Origin: Elymus sibiricus
Taxonomy: Eukaryota > Streptophyta > Magnoliopsida > Poales > Poaceae
Reading direction: 5' to 3'
NCBI GenBank assembly: GCA_039707655.1
Contig: CM077672.1
Coordinates: 354,560,031-354,624,030 of the forward strand
DNA length: 64,000 bases
In this document: positions 35,222-47,518 of the stretch, piece after piece
How positions within the stretch are numbered: the stretch's first letter is position 1
Layout of the letters: every line of letters starts with the position of its first letter
Notes under the pieces: generated by a model
Seen by the model: only the letters and a program-made list of their open reading frames with translations
Told to the model about the DNA's origin: nothing
Database searches by the model: none
Program-made: the position numbers and the translations under genes

Positions 35222-38200
35222 TGTGATGACCCTGCTCGACCGTGCACTAATCATACACGCAAATGCACACGATCGAGATCAGAGACTCATGGGAAGATAT
35301 CACAACACAACTTTGAACACAAATAAAAGGCATACAAGCTTTATATTACAAGCCAGGAGCCTCGAGGGCTCGAATACATAAGCTCGCGATCAAGCGTCAG
35401 CGGAAACAACATAATATCTTAGTACAAACATAAAAGGGAAACAAGTTTGCCTTAAGAAGGCTAGCATAACAACGACACTGATCGAAAAGGCGCAGGCCTC
35501 CTGCCTGGGAGCCTCCGAATCTACTCCTGGTCATCGGGGATCTCCACGTCGTAGTAGGCACCTCCGGGAATCTCATGCTCCTGGTAGTAAGCTCCTGTGG
35601 TGGCGTCTAGCTCCGGGGCTCCAACGTCTGATCGCATCAATCGGGTATGGGAAACAGGGGGAAGCAAAGCAATCGTGAGTACTCATCCAAAGTACTCGCA
35701 AGACTTATATCAGAACTATGCTAGTTATGCATTGGTATCAAAGGAAGGGGCTGTATCTGTGGACTATACTGTAGAAATGCCAGAACAGAGGGGAAAAGCC
35801 TAGCCTAACGAAGACTAGCATCTTGAAGCAATTCTTGCAGCATCAGAAGAGAGTAGAACAAGTAATATATATCATCAATCATATAATAGTATTGCCCTGG
35901 GATCCTTCCTCGACTACCCTGCGAGAAAGTGATCCCGAGAGCAGTAGTAGCAGTTTAATATTGTAACAGTATCCATTTGTAGTTGTAGCAGATCAGGATA
36001 CAACTCTGAGCATCCTGTTACCGTGGACATGGCTATTCGAATAGATAACTTCCCTGCAGGGGTGCACTACTGTTACCCAACATGCTCGATCACATCTGGC
36101 CGGATACACTTGCTGGGTAATGCCCGGCCTCGGGTAATCGACACGACGCAGTCCTACCTAGGCTCAGCAGAGAGGTCAGCACGTCGGTCTAAATCCTAAG
36201 TGCGAAGGGGTCTTGGGCCCATCGCCCTCTGCACTCCTGCACGTTGCGAGACTGGCCGAGGCCCAGGCGCGACACTGTATACACAAGTGACGTAACCAGC
36301 CCACCCCAGCAATCAGCCCGCATCTCTGAGTTGTGACATCTGAAGAGCTTTCGGCTGATACATACGACGTAGAGGGTCCCATAACCATTATCCCACGTGG
36401 TGGTAGTGCGTATAGGGCCAACGACCCACTCAGATCAAATACACAAATCCGTTAGGCGTATTTAGTAACTCACAGAGATGAACAGGATTCCTGTCGCTCC
36501 GACTTGGTAACACACGGACCACGATCAAGGACCAGGCCCACCTCTCTCCTAGGTGGTCTCCGCCTGCCCTATCGTTCCGCCATAATATCACTCGCGGGTG
36601 CTCTTGGAGCTGACCCGTCTTTAATATTATCCTCTCGCGGGCACTCTTGGAGCCAGCCCGACTTTATCAGTTTAAAGTATTGCAATATGTAAACATTTCC
36701 GTGATCATCACCCAGAGTGATCATGGCCCGATAACAAGCATGGCATACGGACAAGGTGAAAGGCCACAGATGGATCAACAGCATAGCTAACTAAGCATCA
36801 TAGGACAGCAGGTAGGTATCAACAGTAGGCGATGAAATCAGGCTATGCATCGGAATAGGAGCTATCGGAACAACAACAGATGCAATTCTAATGCAAGCAA
36901 TAGAGAGAAAGAGTAGGCGATATCTGGATGATCAAGGGGGTTTTGCTTGCCTGGAAGCTCAGCTGAAGGGATTTGGTCGTCGACGATGTAGTCGTATTCT
37001 GCAGTGTCGTCGGCAGTCTCGGGGTCTATCGGGAGAGAAGGAGGGGGAAGAAACAATAAATACACGGCAAACAATGCAACAGGGATGCATGACATGTCAA
37101 CATGCAGTGCTAGGGGTGTTCTAATGCAGCACTACGCAAGTTAGTCAGAGCGAGAAATTATCCGGGAGTGTTCTCCCAGCTCCAGGTGATTATCGGTATA
37201 TTAAACCAGAGGGGACGGTTCCATGTTCAGTATGTTAGAGGGTGTGGCAGGTATGTGGGTGGCATATTCGGATTCTTCAAATTTTTCTGATTGTTTTTCA
37301 TATATAAATTATTTTCATCCGAGTTACGGTTTATTTTATATGATTTTTCAAAGTTTTAAACATTTTCTAGATTTTCTGGATTATTTTTATTTCGAAAAAT
37401 AGTAAATACAAATTGCTACGGGTACCTAGTGGGTGTACCCAGAGTGTTGCTTATGTGGCTGACTGGTGGGCCCGGTCAGCCAGTCAACAGGGTCAAAGGG
37501 ACCCACCTGTCAGTGACTAGGGGCAATCCCAGTCAGCGTTGACTGGTCAACTGGGTCCAGGGGGACCCAGTTGTCAGTGTCTATTAGCACTAACAGTAGG
37601 TTAGTTAGTCAACTAGGTTAGTTAGTGGGGTGGGTCTCGTGTGTCAGTCAGTGGGTTAGGGGTTAGGTTATTTTCTAATTAGGTTAGGGGTTAATTAAAC
37701 CGGGCGGGCCCACACCTCAGTGGGTTACCCCGCTGGTTTAAACGCACGCGCGCATTGACGCCGACGGCAAGGCCGACACGGCGGTGGGCCACCGGAACGG
37801 CTCCCCAGTGACCAAACAGGGCGGCCGCAACGGCAAAACGCATCCGCGTGAAGTGCCGCATCCAACCGTGCATTCGGTGGGAGGAGGAGGTGTCTAACAC
37901 GACGGCGACGAGCAAACCCGACGGTGGCCGGAGCTCGGTCTCGCGGCAACGGCGCTACGGGACACGGGAAAGAGAGGGAAGAGGTTAGGGGGGACCGGAT
38001 GCTCACATCGAGCTCAATGGGGAACTCAGGGGAGCCGGAGGCGGCCGGAGACGAGCGGATCGAGCGGCGGACGGCGGCGATCCAGTCGGAGAAGAACGAT
38101 GAACGCGGCGGCACGGGGGCGTCCTAGCTTGGCCTGGTGGTTGAGGAGGATGGAGACGAGGGCGGCGAGCCTCCTGGATGAGCTCCGGTGGCACGGGGTG

Positions 38201-38951
38201 GTCAGTGGCCGCGTCAACGACGAGGCACGGCCATGGATGCGGCGGGTGTGTGCAAAGCGAGCGAGTGGGGGCGCGAGGGGAAAAACGATGGCGTCTTAGG
38301 TTTTACGGGGAGTGAGGGGAGGCCTGCGACATCCTTATCCAGTGCGAGGACCTGCGGATGGCCGACAGCGAGGTGATCGGAGGCGCGGACGGCCATGGCG
38401 CGCCTGCCTCCCCTGTTCTGCGCGAGGAGGGAGAAAGGCCGGCCGAGTCGCGCCAGGCCGCACTGTGGATCCGCCTAGGCCGAGTGCATAGTGTATTTTA
38501 CTATTTTTCTTTTATCTTTTTTTGTTATTGTTTAGCTACTGTTTTGCAAATTCTTTTTGCTCCTAAAACTTTTGTAAAATAGGTAACTTGTCTCAATAAA
38601 TACTAGGCAATTTTCTGCACTGCCACAAAAAGGTTTGGGATTATTTGAATTCATTTGATTTTTGTATAAATGAAAATGGATTAATTAGTGCTGTTTTGGT
38701 ACTGTTTTATATAAGTTAGGGGCATATTAATAATCCAATAAATGTTGGTTTTTATTTTACAATTACCTAATGATTATTTGCAAAATTATGAACACTTTGG
38801 TTTTGCAGTTTGAAGAAATATTAATTTGACTTGCATTTTAAATTTTGAATTAGAGTTGGATTATTTCCTAAATGCAATTTAATGAAGATGACCATGATGA
38901 CATGTCATATTATTTTGAATGATGAAAAATTTAATATCTGGGGTTGTTACA
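35222..38951 (-). repeat. Solo LTR I (3730 bp), Tekay-like
   Basis: The plus strand runs TGTGATGACCC to GGGTTGTTACA and is flanked by ACTCA on both sides (35217-35221 and 38952-38956), with no internal region. Its right 1.2 kb is GC-rich promoter-like DNA. Open frames there (for example 37725-38114) are low-complexity shadows. It is the same family as, or close to, LTR L at 62508. Confidence 0.9.
35521..35633 (-). other. Acidic Tyr-rich ORF end in LTR I
   Basis: The minus strand reads GAYYQEHEIPGGAYYDVE then IPDDQE and stops at 35521-35523, about 300 bp inside the LTR end. LTR L has a matching peptide (GAYYYVETDDQE, stop 62806-62808). It has no start codon of its own, so it would need splicing or be a relic. 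Confidence 0.35.
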
Positions 38952-40290
38952 ACTCACTAACATGACTCACATATTATCATTTCCATATCGCAAAACTATT
39001 GCAAGGAATCACACTTATCATAGAATGATCTATATGAAAGTTTTTATTATATCCCTCTTGAATATTCATCACTTTGGGACCAAATTCATATCTTGTGCAA
39101 ATTACCATTACTATCATCAACTCTCAAAAAGATTTAAGTGAAGCATGAGAGTGCAAATATTTCTTCAAAATTTCAATCTTATCAATTCTCAAAATAATAT
39201 AAGTGAAGCATGAGAATTCATTTCTTGAAAATTTTAATCAACTCTCAAAATAATATAAGTGAAGCAAGAGAGTTTATTTCTTCAAAATTTTAGCCACCAC
39301 CGTGCTCAAAAAGATTTAAGTGAAGCACTGGAGCAACTGCCTAGCTCAAAAAAATTAAGTGAAGCACATAGAGTATTCTAACAAATGATGATAAACGTGT
39401 GGCTCTCTCAAAATAGGTGTGTTCAGCAAAGATGATTGTGACAAACTAAAAAGCAAACAAAGCAAAGACTCATATAATACATGACGCTCCAAGCAAAACT
39501 CATATCATGTGACGAATAAAAATATAGCTCCAAGTAAAATTACCGATGGTTGGTAGAAGAAAGAGGGGATGCCCTCCGGGGCATCCCCAAGCTCAGACGC
39601 TTGTGTATTCCTAGAATATTACATTGGGGTGCCTCGGGAATCCCCAAGCTTAGTCTCTTACTACTCCTTATTCCTTCATCCATCGTGATCTCACCCAAAA
39701 CTTGAAAACTTCAATCACACAAAACTCAACAAAACCTTCGTGAGATCCGTTAGTATAACAAAATAAATCACTACTCTAAGTACTGTTGTAAACCCATTCA
39801 TATTTTATTTTTGCATTAAACCTACTGTACTCTAACTTCACCATGGCTTATACCCCCCGATACGATACATAAATTCATCAAAACAAGCAAGTAGTGCATC
39901 AAAAACAGAATCTGTCAAAAACAGAACAGTCTGTAGCAATCTATTTAAAAGACATACTTCTGTAACTCAAAAAATTCTGAAAAATTAGGACAACGTGGGA
40001 AATTCATATACCAATACTGTGTAAAAATTTAACGCTCCAATACAGAAAGAAAATTCGGGCACTGGACACAAAACTTTCTGTTTTCCAAACAGCATCAATT
40101 ATACTATCTTCCAAATCATCCCAATGGCTTTACTTGGCACAAACACTAATTAAAAACACAAAAACACACTCATACCAGTAGCATAAACATGAAAACACAC
40201 AATAACATAAAAATTTATTTTATTCATTGGGTTGCCTCCCAACAAGCTCTTTCTTTATAGCCATTAAGATAGGCTTGAGATTTCAATGAT
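38952..40290 (-). other. B non-coding 3' region, second part
   Basis: Continues the B internal region after solo LTR I and is collinear with 25540-26660 of element G. No supportable ORF. Confidence 0.65.
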
Positions 40291-40292
40291 GC

Positions 40293-41070
40293 TCACATGA
40301 AAGATAAGAAATGAAGCACAAAGAGAGCATCATAATACATGTGACAAACACATTTAAGTCTAACATACTTCCTGTGCATAGGCATTTTATATGCAAACAA
40401 ATTATCAAGACGAGAAATATCTAGCATATGCAAAGGAGAGGAGTAAAACAATGACAATCTCAACATAACGAGAGGTAATTTAGTAACATGAAAATTTCTA
40501 CAACCATATTTCCCTCTCTCATAATAATTACATGTAGGATCATAATCAAATTCAACAATATAGATATCACATAAAATTTTCTCTCCATGATCCACATGCA
40601 TAAAAAATTTATCATCTTCCTAAATACTGGGATTATCATCAACGAAAGTTATGACCTCTCCAAACCCACTTTTAATAGTGTTGCAAATTTTATTATCAAT
40701 AACATATTCATCATGAGGCTTAAATAAATTTTCAAGATCATAAAAAGCATCATCACCCCAATCATGATCATTGCAATAAGTAGTGCACCTAACAAAATTA
40801 TCATCCCCAAGCTCGTAGTTTTGCATGTTATTAGCACAATTGACAATCATGCTTTTCATTTAAGGAACTATCAAGTATGGGTGCTATAGCAATAATTTTG
40901 TTTTTAACATAAGGAACTATAGCAAGTTCATCATCATAAGCATAATTAATATTGGCATCGAGGCCATAAGAATAGCAAGCATCATATTCATCAAGAGGGG
41001 ATATTTCAATCGAATCAACTGAATCACAATTATCTATAGATTCATGTGTATCATTATTCTCTTCCAAAGT
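40293..41070 (-). pseudogene. B acidic ORF of unknown function, frameshifted
   Basis: Three overlapping minus-strand frames (41070-40831, 40859-40620, 40601-40293) together read an acidic protein. Pieces include YDACYSYGLDANINYAYDDE, DHDWGDDAFYDLENLFKP and FDYDPTCNYYERGKYGCRNF. Similar ORFs occur in Triticeae Athila-type elements as far as I recall, but I know no domain. The apparent first residues upstream of 41070 belong to the C LTR. Confidence 0.5.
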
Positions 41071-41827
41071 TGTCGTGGGAACGACCATCTATGGGGCCAT
41101 GCTGCCCCTTTGTGGTTCGGCAGGGAAGATCAGCATGCACAAAGAGCAGAATCAATGGAGGGCACAAGGGATTCTCCCGGCAAGGTATGGGGAGGAGCAG
41201 CTACACGAGACGTGCTTGTGTTTGAAAAGGGGTCCGAATCTCCCTAACTGTTGCCTTGGCCCTCCTTTTATAGTTCAAGGGGTTACCACATTGGCAAAAC
41301 AGTGCTATCATACCTAACTCTGTCAGTTTAGGACAAAAGAATTAAATGCGCCATTAGGTGTCATGTGGAGAGGTAATCCCGGCAAGGTTTCTGCACTGCT
41401 CGCCCAACTACCTCGTATTATTCTGACATGCCTCCTGGACGGGTGTCATTAGAGGCAAATCCTGTCCCAACATGCTGACACGTGCCCGACAGGCCTTACC
41501 AACCAGCCTGCGCGGTGGACACCTCATCCATTAGCGAACACCTGTGCTGTGAGGTGGAGTGCTGGAGGGCTGGTAGAAGCTTTCCGGTACGGAGCTTGCC
41601 GGGTCTTCACCTTGCCGGTTTAGCCTTGCCGGCAAGGGATGTCTTCATCTCTGGTACTAATTAGGTGCTCGTTGGTGCTGTGTCTTGAGCTTCTCTCCAG
41701 TGGCTTGCGCAACTGGGTTCTGAATCTCATAGCTTGGTGGGTCCCGGCAAGCCTTGGCCGGAGAGGAGGCTGCTACTGTCTGTGCATAAGTCAGGGTATA
41801 AAAGTACCCATGTTTTATACACTGACA
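41071..41827 (-). repeat. C 3' LTR (757 bp)
   Basis: The minus strand starts TGTCAGTGTATAAAAC and ends CCCACGACA. It is preceded by a short purine tract (GGGGGCTCC). A TATA box (ACTATAAAAGG) lies near 41265-41275. Its last 48 bp recur at 50576-50623 with one difference. Confidence 0.85.
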
Positions 41828-42373
41828 GGAGCCCCCGGGCCTGGGCCATACGCGCGTCCGAAGCATCGTTGGGCTAGGCCCAAACAATGCACAGACACGC
41901 GACAGGAAACTGCCGTTGTAATCTTCGTCATGATGGTTATCATCTTTTGAGATCTTCTTTGCTTCCTCATTAGTCTGGTCTCGGGTGTGCTCTTGGTGGG
42001 TCCCAGCAAACCTTGTCGTCGGGTGGGCGGCCTGCAGGCGTGCTCAGACCAAGGGTACGCTCACATGTGGGGTGCCGTTGGTCCAAATCGAACGGGCGCA
42101 CAGCCACGCGTGGCAAAGGATAACTGCCATGTCTGTCTTTACTTCTCCTTTTTATGCACCCATCCATCATGCGCGTCTGCATGCATGCAGGGCAGCGGAT
42201 TGGTGGAGAAGGGCGGCCGTTGGAGTGATGCGCCGGGCGAGGGGCGCAGGGCGCGGAATTGGCGATCGTGGGCGGTTGCTGGAGTAATGCGCCCGTCAGA
42301 AGCGCAGGACATGGGATTGGCGATCGTGGGCGGCCGCCTGAAGATGGTGAAGAGCCAGCCCCCCGCACTCCTC

Positions 42374-42381
42374 CTATAAAG
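42374..42381 (+). promoter_or_regulatory. TATA box of the antisense B3 gene
   Basis: CTATAAAG stands 102 bp before the B3 ATG, on the strand opposite the retrotransposon genes. A start site about 30 bp later would give a 5' leader of roughly 75 nt. Direct sequence match; activity is inferred. Confidence 0.6.
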
Positions 42382-42482
42382 GGGGCTTGCGGGATGCGAA
42401 GCTCACCCATCTCCTCCTACCTTAATCTCCAGCCTGCTGCCTCCTACCCATATCTTCTTCTTCTCCCGCGTTTGACGACGAC

Positions 42483-43151
42483 ATGGCGAGGGGGAGAGGT
42501 CGTGGTCGTGCCCCCGCCGCCGCGGCGAGGGCTTCTTCTCGGCTCCACGCTCAAGCTTTGGCCGTGGCTGCGGAAGCTGGCTCCAGTGCCCAAGGGAGGG
42601 TCGCGGCCCATGGTCGTGGACGGCGCAGTGCCCATGGCCGGGGCGGCCATGGCGGGGCGCTCGTTGTTCCGTCTTCGGCCCCTCCTCTGCCGGCAGAAGG
42701 CCACACGGAGGACACGTCGGAAGAGTTTGTCTTGGAGTTGCGTGATCAGCCGCGGAGCTGGCTGCGACTTCCTCGCCCCTTTGCTAGGGAGATGGAAGGC
42801 CGCCACCTGCATGGCTTATGGCTACGCGTGGACGGTTGCTGCAACGGCCCGGTCTGGGTAACCGTTGAAACCTCCAACAATGGTATCATGTACCTTACGC
42901 ACGGGTGGAAATCCTTTGCCCGTGCCCATTGCTTAGGGCAAGGGCACGTCCTTCACTTCCGGCTGGACGGACCAGACGTGCTTGTCGTGAAGTTCTTCAG
43001 GGCTTCAGGTGCTCGTCTGGAGTGCTGTGTGGAGAGCTCGAGCGACAGCGACATCGCTTCCTCCAGCGATGCTGAGGATGAAGATGATGACGGCGATGAC
43101 GACGGCTCTCCGGGCGTGAAGATTGAAGACGATGGCGAAGAGTCTGGCTGA
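42483..43151 (+). CDS. B3-domain DNA-binding protein carried antisense in element C (222 aa)
   Basis: An intact ORF with a good plant start context (GACGACATGGCG). Residues 1-75 are Arg/Gly/Ala-rich. Residues about 81-182 read as a B3 fold (plant-specific DNA-binding domain of REM/ABI3-type factors): FVLEL, LRLPRPFAREM, VWVTVE, YLTHGWKSFARAHCLGQGH, LVVKFFRASGARLE. The tail (184-222) is Ser then Asp/Glu-rich. A TATA box lies 102 bp upstream and AATGAA about 130 bp downstream (43281-43286). It lies between integrase and the 3' LTR of C, on the other strand. Tat elements are known to carry extra, sometimes antisense, ORFs there; I do not know of a B3 one. It could act on host genes or on the element. 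The gag-pol beside it is decayed, yet this ORF is open. Confidence 0.75.
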   Translation: MARGRGRGRAPAAAARASSRLHAQALAVAAEAGSSAQGRVAAHGRGRRSAHGRGGHGGALVVPSSAPPLPAEGHTEDTSEEFVLELRDQPRSWLRLPRPFAREMEGRHLHGLWLRVDGCCNGPVWVTVETSNNGIMYLTHGWKSFARAHCLGQGHVLHFRLDGPDVLVVKFFRASGARLECCVESSSDSDIASSSDAEDEDDDGDDDGSPGVKIEDDGEESG

Positions 43152-43280
43152 TCACCGGCCGCACCATCATCTGGCCTTCCGGGAACAAGCCGAACTCCGC
43201 CTAGGCACCCCTTTTGCCCTCCTTGCACTCGAGATAAACCCTGGCAAAGGGCTAACAAAAATGTAATCGAGTGCCTTTTC

Positions 43281-43286
43281 AATGAA
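43281..43286 (+). terminator. Poly(A)-signal-like site of the B3 gene
   Basis: AATGAA, with TGTAAT 20 bp before it, follows the B3 stop by about 130 bp. It is a plausible plant near-upstream element. Plant poly(A) signals are loose, so this is weak. Confidence 0.35.
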
Positions 43287-43997
43287 TATCTATCGTTGTC
43301 GGGCTGAGACAAATGCATGTTGTTTCCCTTGTTTTATTTGTCCTTGTATGAATGCGTTCCCTACGCTTATTGGAAGCTTGCCGGTGCGCACACTTGCTGC
43401 AAGCACTTCGAGGAACGGGTCCTTAACAGCCTGCTGGAAGTGCCGCCGCCGGCAAGGCTAATTGCCGGGTCAGAACGCAACTGCTAAGCTCGCCGAGCGG
43501 ACTCGAGGCGAGTTAGAGCGCAGACCGATCGTGACAAGGTTCCTCTCGTGTGCAGGTTTCTCATACAGAGCACAGAATCGTTCAAGGGAAAACACGAATG
43601 TAACAAGGAATTTTTTTTTAAAGTTTTTCAACTTAGCTTTCCCTTGCGCCGTTTCTCTCGTTGCATAAAATGGTAACTTGAACGTCATTAAAATGGTACC
43701 CCATCTCCACTCCCCCCAGGAAACTTGCGCGCGAGGGATTCCCTTGTCCTTTTATGAAAAAGAAAGAAGAGAAAAGAGCGGTTTGGGAACCTTGACAGTT
43801 CATTAGCCATTCCATACAAACTAAAGTGTAAACACAACACCATATGCATCCATATATAAATGAATATGTATGAAGAGTTGTGAAACACTTAGCTTTATTA
43901 TGCACAGGTTCTGCGCCTGGCTTTGTAAAAAGAGTTACAAGTCTTGCCGACAAAGCTTGTACAAAAGAGGTTGCCGGGAGCACCCGGTAACCGCGCC

Positions 43998-45098
43998 TTA
44001 TGGGTAGAACTTGCGAAGATGCTCAATATTCCATGAGTTTTGCACTGGGGTGCCATCCTCGGTCTCTAGACGGACTGCGCTGGGTCTGGTGACTCGTACT
44101 ACCCGATAAGGGCCTTCCCACTTCGGTGTCAACTTGTTTGATCCCTTGGCGGACTGAATGCGCCGACGAACAAGGTCGCCTTCCTCAAGGCTTCGGGCAT
44201 GCACTTTGTGGCTATGGTAGCGGCGCAAGGCTTGCTGGTAGCGTGCAGCTCGCATAGTGGCCCGAAGACGATCTTCCTCAAGGAGCATTGCGTCGTCTTG
44301 TTGCAACTGCTCTTGCTCAGCTTCATCGTAAGCGAGCACTCGAGGTGACCCGTATATGAGTTCCGTGGGGAGCACCGCTTCTGCACCGTAGACTAGGGAG
44401 AAGGTTGTTTGGCCGGTAGCTCGATTTGGTGTCGTCCTGAGTGACCAAAGAACCACCGGCAACTCATCAATCCAACGCCTTCCATATTTGCGCAGCCTGT
44501 CAAAGGTTCTTGTCTTGAGACCACGCATCACTTCAGCATTCGTCCTTTCTGCTTGGCCGTTGCTTCTCGGGTGAGTGACAGATGCAAAACAGATTTTGCT
44601 GCCAAAGTCTTGGATATATTGCATGGAGGTGCGGCTTGTGAATTGCGTGCCATTGTCAGTGATGATTCTGTTAGGAACCCCGAAACGGCAAACTAATCCT
44701 TTGAAGAACTTGACGGCTGATTGCACTGTCACCTTTCTCATTGGCTCCACTTCAGGCCACTTTGTGAACTGGTCAATGGCGACATACAAGAACTCAAAGC
44801 CCCCGGTAGCACGGGGGAAGGGCCCCAAAATATCGAGCCCCCAGACCGAAAAGGGCCAGGAGAGAGGGATTGTCTGGAGGGCTTGAGCTGGTTGATGTAT
44901 ATTTTTCGAATGGAACTAGCATGCTTTACACTTGGTTACTAGCTCAGTCGCATCCTGGAGGGCAGTGGGCCAATAGAAGCCTTGCCGGAAAGCTTTGCCG
45001 GCAAGCGTCCTTGATCCTATGTGAGAGCCACATATGCCTCCATGTATTTCTGCAAACAGCCTCAGTCCGTCTCCCCGACAAATGCACTTCAATTTCAC
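43998..45098 (-). pseudogene. C integrase
   Basis: 45098-44916 reads the zinc-binding region (HGGICGSHIG ... TKCKAC) up to a stop. 44828-43998 reads the core and C-terminus: AIDQFTKW, IITDNGTQFTS and SNGQAERTNAEVM, which contain the catalytic Asp, Asp and Glu, then WEGPYRVVRVTRP and the Tat-typical end NSWNIEHLRKFYP. The core segment has 276 open codons, but the stop after the zinc finger breaks the polyprotein. Confidence 0.85.
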
Positions 45099-45456
45099 AC
45101 CGTTTGGTCATTTTCTATATAGAATGCTATCTGTATAGAATGCTATCCACAAACTGATACATACTCGATTGACGGGCTACTTTCTCAGCTTCTTCTTGCT
45201 CATCGGGAAGTTCTCCCGGTTGAAGGAAACGGACTATCTGCTATGCCCATGCCGGAGCCCGTGGCTCGACGACAAGGACTAAAGGCGCTTCTTCAGCTGC
45301 GGGAGCGCTCGCTTCCGCGGCAAGAACCTAAGGTTATGCGCGAAGCCGCTGCTCACCGGCAACCGTGTCATTGCTCCTGGCAACATCCTTGTCGGCGGCT
45401 TCAGGAAGCCCTGCCGGAAGGTACTTGCCGGTGTTCAACTTCCTCCTTTTACTGGC
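45099..45456 (-). other. C connector between RNase H and integrase, decayed
   Basis: This should encode the stretch between the second RNase H and the integrase zinc finger. I find only short broken frames. Confidence 0.4.
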
Positions 45457-46266
45457 CTACGTTGATGGAGTGACTGTGGGTTGATTCAAATGGAGCACAA
45501 AAGTCCCCGGTTCCACGGGAAGCTTTTGCGTAGCACACTTAGACAGGCTATCAGCAATGCTGTTTTCCGCATGAGGGACGTGCTCTGTTTGCAACCCATC
45601 AAAGTGTTCTTCCAATTTTCTCACTTCCTCGACGTACACTTCCATCAATGGGCTCTGGTAATCCTTGCTTACTTGTTTCACAACAAGCTGTGAGTCACCG
45701 CGGATGATTAATTTCTTGATTCCAAGATCCACCGCGATCCTAAGACCGGCAAGGAGTCCTTCATACTCAGCGGTGTTGTTTGTAGCTTGCTCCCTGGGAA
45801 AGTGCATTTGGACCACATACTTGAGGTGTTCTCCGGTGGGTGCGACAAGCAGCACTCCGGCACCGGCGCCTTGCAGTGAGAAGGCACCGTCAAAGTACAT
45901 GATCCATTCTTTTGCTGCCTCTTTGCCGGGGAGAGCTATTTTTTGAATCTCTTCATCTTGCGTTGGCGTCCATTCTGCAATGAACTCCGCCAAGGATCTG
46001 CTCTGGATGGTTGAAGTGCTTTCAAACTTAAGTGCAAAGCTTGACAACTCCAACGCCCACTCCACTATCCTGCCGGTCGCCTCTGGATTTCTCAAGATGC
46101 GTTGCAACGGAAAGCGAGTGACGACGGTAATCTCGTGCGCTTGGAAGTAGTGACGCAGCTTTCTCGAGGCCATGAGAAGGCCAAAAAGCAATTTCTGCAC
46201 CCCTGAGTATCTTGATCTAGCCCCCTGCAAAAGGGAACTAACAAAATAAACAGGCCGCTGCACCAC
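45457..46266 (-). pseudogene. C RNase H and second, archaeal-type RNase H
   Basis: First part: end of the RT-linked RNase H (PVYFVSSLLQGARSRYSGVQ). Second part: a separate RNase H with YFDGAFSLQGAGAGVLL, NNTAEYEGLLAGL, IRGDSQLVVKQV and HAENSIADSLSKCA, the hallmark second RNase H of the Tat lineage. The four expected acidic residues appear present. An in-frame TAG just before 46266 separates it from RT. Confidence 0.85.
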
Positions 46267-46272
46267 TTTCTT

Positions 46273-47439
46273 CTAAGGCACCACTTGCTGATCAACTTCG
46301 TTTGCTTGTGCTGTCTTTGTCTTGTCGGCGTCAGACCTCGCCGGAGAAGATTCCGGTTTGTCGACGGATGGGCTTGCCGCGGTTACTTCCTCGTCATCGA
46401 TTTCTCTCTGTGCCACTAATGCAGCACTAGCCACTTGATTCGTCGCCGCTACGTATAGCAGCAATGGCTCTTGTGGCCTAGGCGCAACTAGTGTTGGCAC
46501 GGAGGAGAGGTATCTTTTCAAGTCCTGCAGCACGGCCTCTGCTTCCGGAGTCCATTTCATCAGACCTGCCTTTTTCAGAATCTTGAAAAATGCCAGGGCG
46601 CGCTCGGCGGACCTTGAAATGAAGCTACTCAAGGCAGCAACGCAACCGGCAAGACGTCGCACATCCTTGACGCTTTTTGGTGCTTGAACCTGCTCAATTG
46701 CTTTGATCTTGTCAGGATTTGCTTCAATTCCTCGTTGAGATACAAAGAACCCGAGAAGCTTGCCGGATGGGATGCCAAACACGCACTTCTCGGGGTTGAA
46801 CTTCAAGTTGATTTTGCGCATGTTTGCAAATGTCTCTTCTAAGTCTTGAATGACGGTTGATTTGTCCTTGGCCTTGACCACTATATCATCCATGTATGCT
46901 TCCACATTCCTATGCAGCTGGGGCTCAAAACCAATCTGGACTGCCCTCGCAAATGTTGAACCAGCACTCTTTAATCCGAAAGGCATACGCATGAAGCAGT
47001 ACATGCCACATGGAGTAATGAATGCGGTTTTCTCCTCATCCTCCTTGGCCATGAATATCTGATGGTATCCAGAATATGCATCAAGGAAAGAGAGCAAATC
47101 ACAGCCAAAAGTGGAGTCTACAATTTGACCAATGCGCGGCAAAGGGAAAGGATCCTTCGGGCATGCTTTGTTGATATCCGTGTAGTCAATACAAAGTCTC
47201 CACTTTCTGTTTGCTTTGCGCACCACCACTGGATTTGCCAACCAAGTGGGATGTAGTACACCTCTGACCAGGCCTACTGCTTCAAGTTTCTTGATTTCCT
47301 CGGCAATGAATTGTTGCCTCTCCAAAGCTTGCTTCCGGACCTTTTGCTTGATGGGCCAAGCGTGGGGACAGACGGCAAGGTGGTGCTTAATTACCTCCCT
47401 GGGAACACCGGGGATATCAGACAGTCGCCATGCGAACAC
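46273..47439 (-). pseudogene. C reverse transcriptase
   Basis: 388 open codons with LCIDYTDINKACPKD, FLDAYSGYHQI, FGLKSAGSTF, an intact YMDD (EAYMDDIVVK) and the thumb/connection region (GRIEANPDK-like, KDVRRLAGCVAAL). It is typical of Tat RT. It ends in a single TAG. The upstream join to the protease is lost in a frameshifted stretch (47440-47518). Confidence 0.85.
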
Positions 47440-47518
47440 ATCGACAATCGCCTGCAGGAAGGCAATGAGCGCGCTTTCCTATTTGCTATCAAGGGTGGCA
47501 CTGATGGTGAAGGTACCG

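Noticed and set aside
37691..38582. Protein genes in the GC-rich part of LTR I
   Set aside because: Frames are open on both strands because of base composition, none shows a domain, and all lie inside a solo LTR.
42259..42861. 200-codon plus-strand frame overlapping the B3 ORF
   Set aside because: A different frame of the same GC-rich DNA. The B3 frame has domain support and this one has none.
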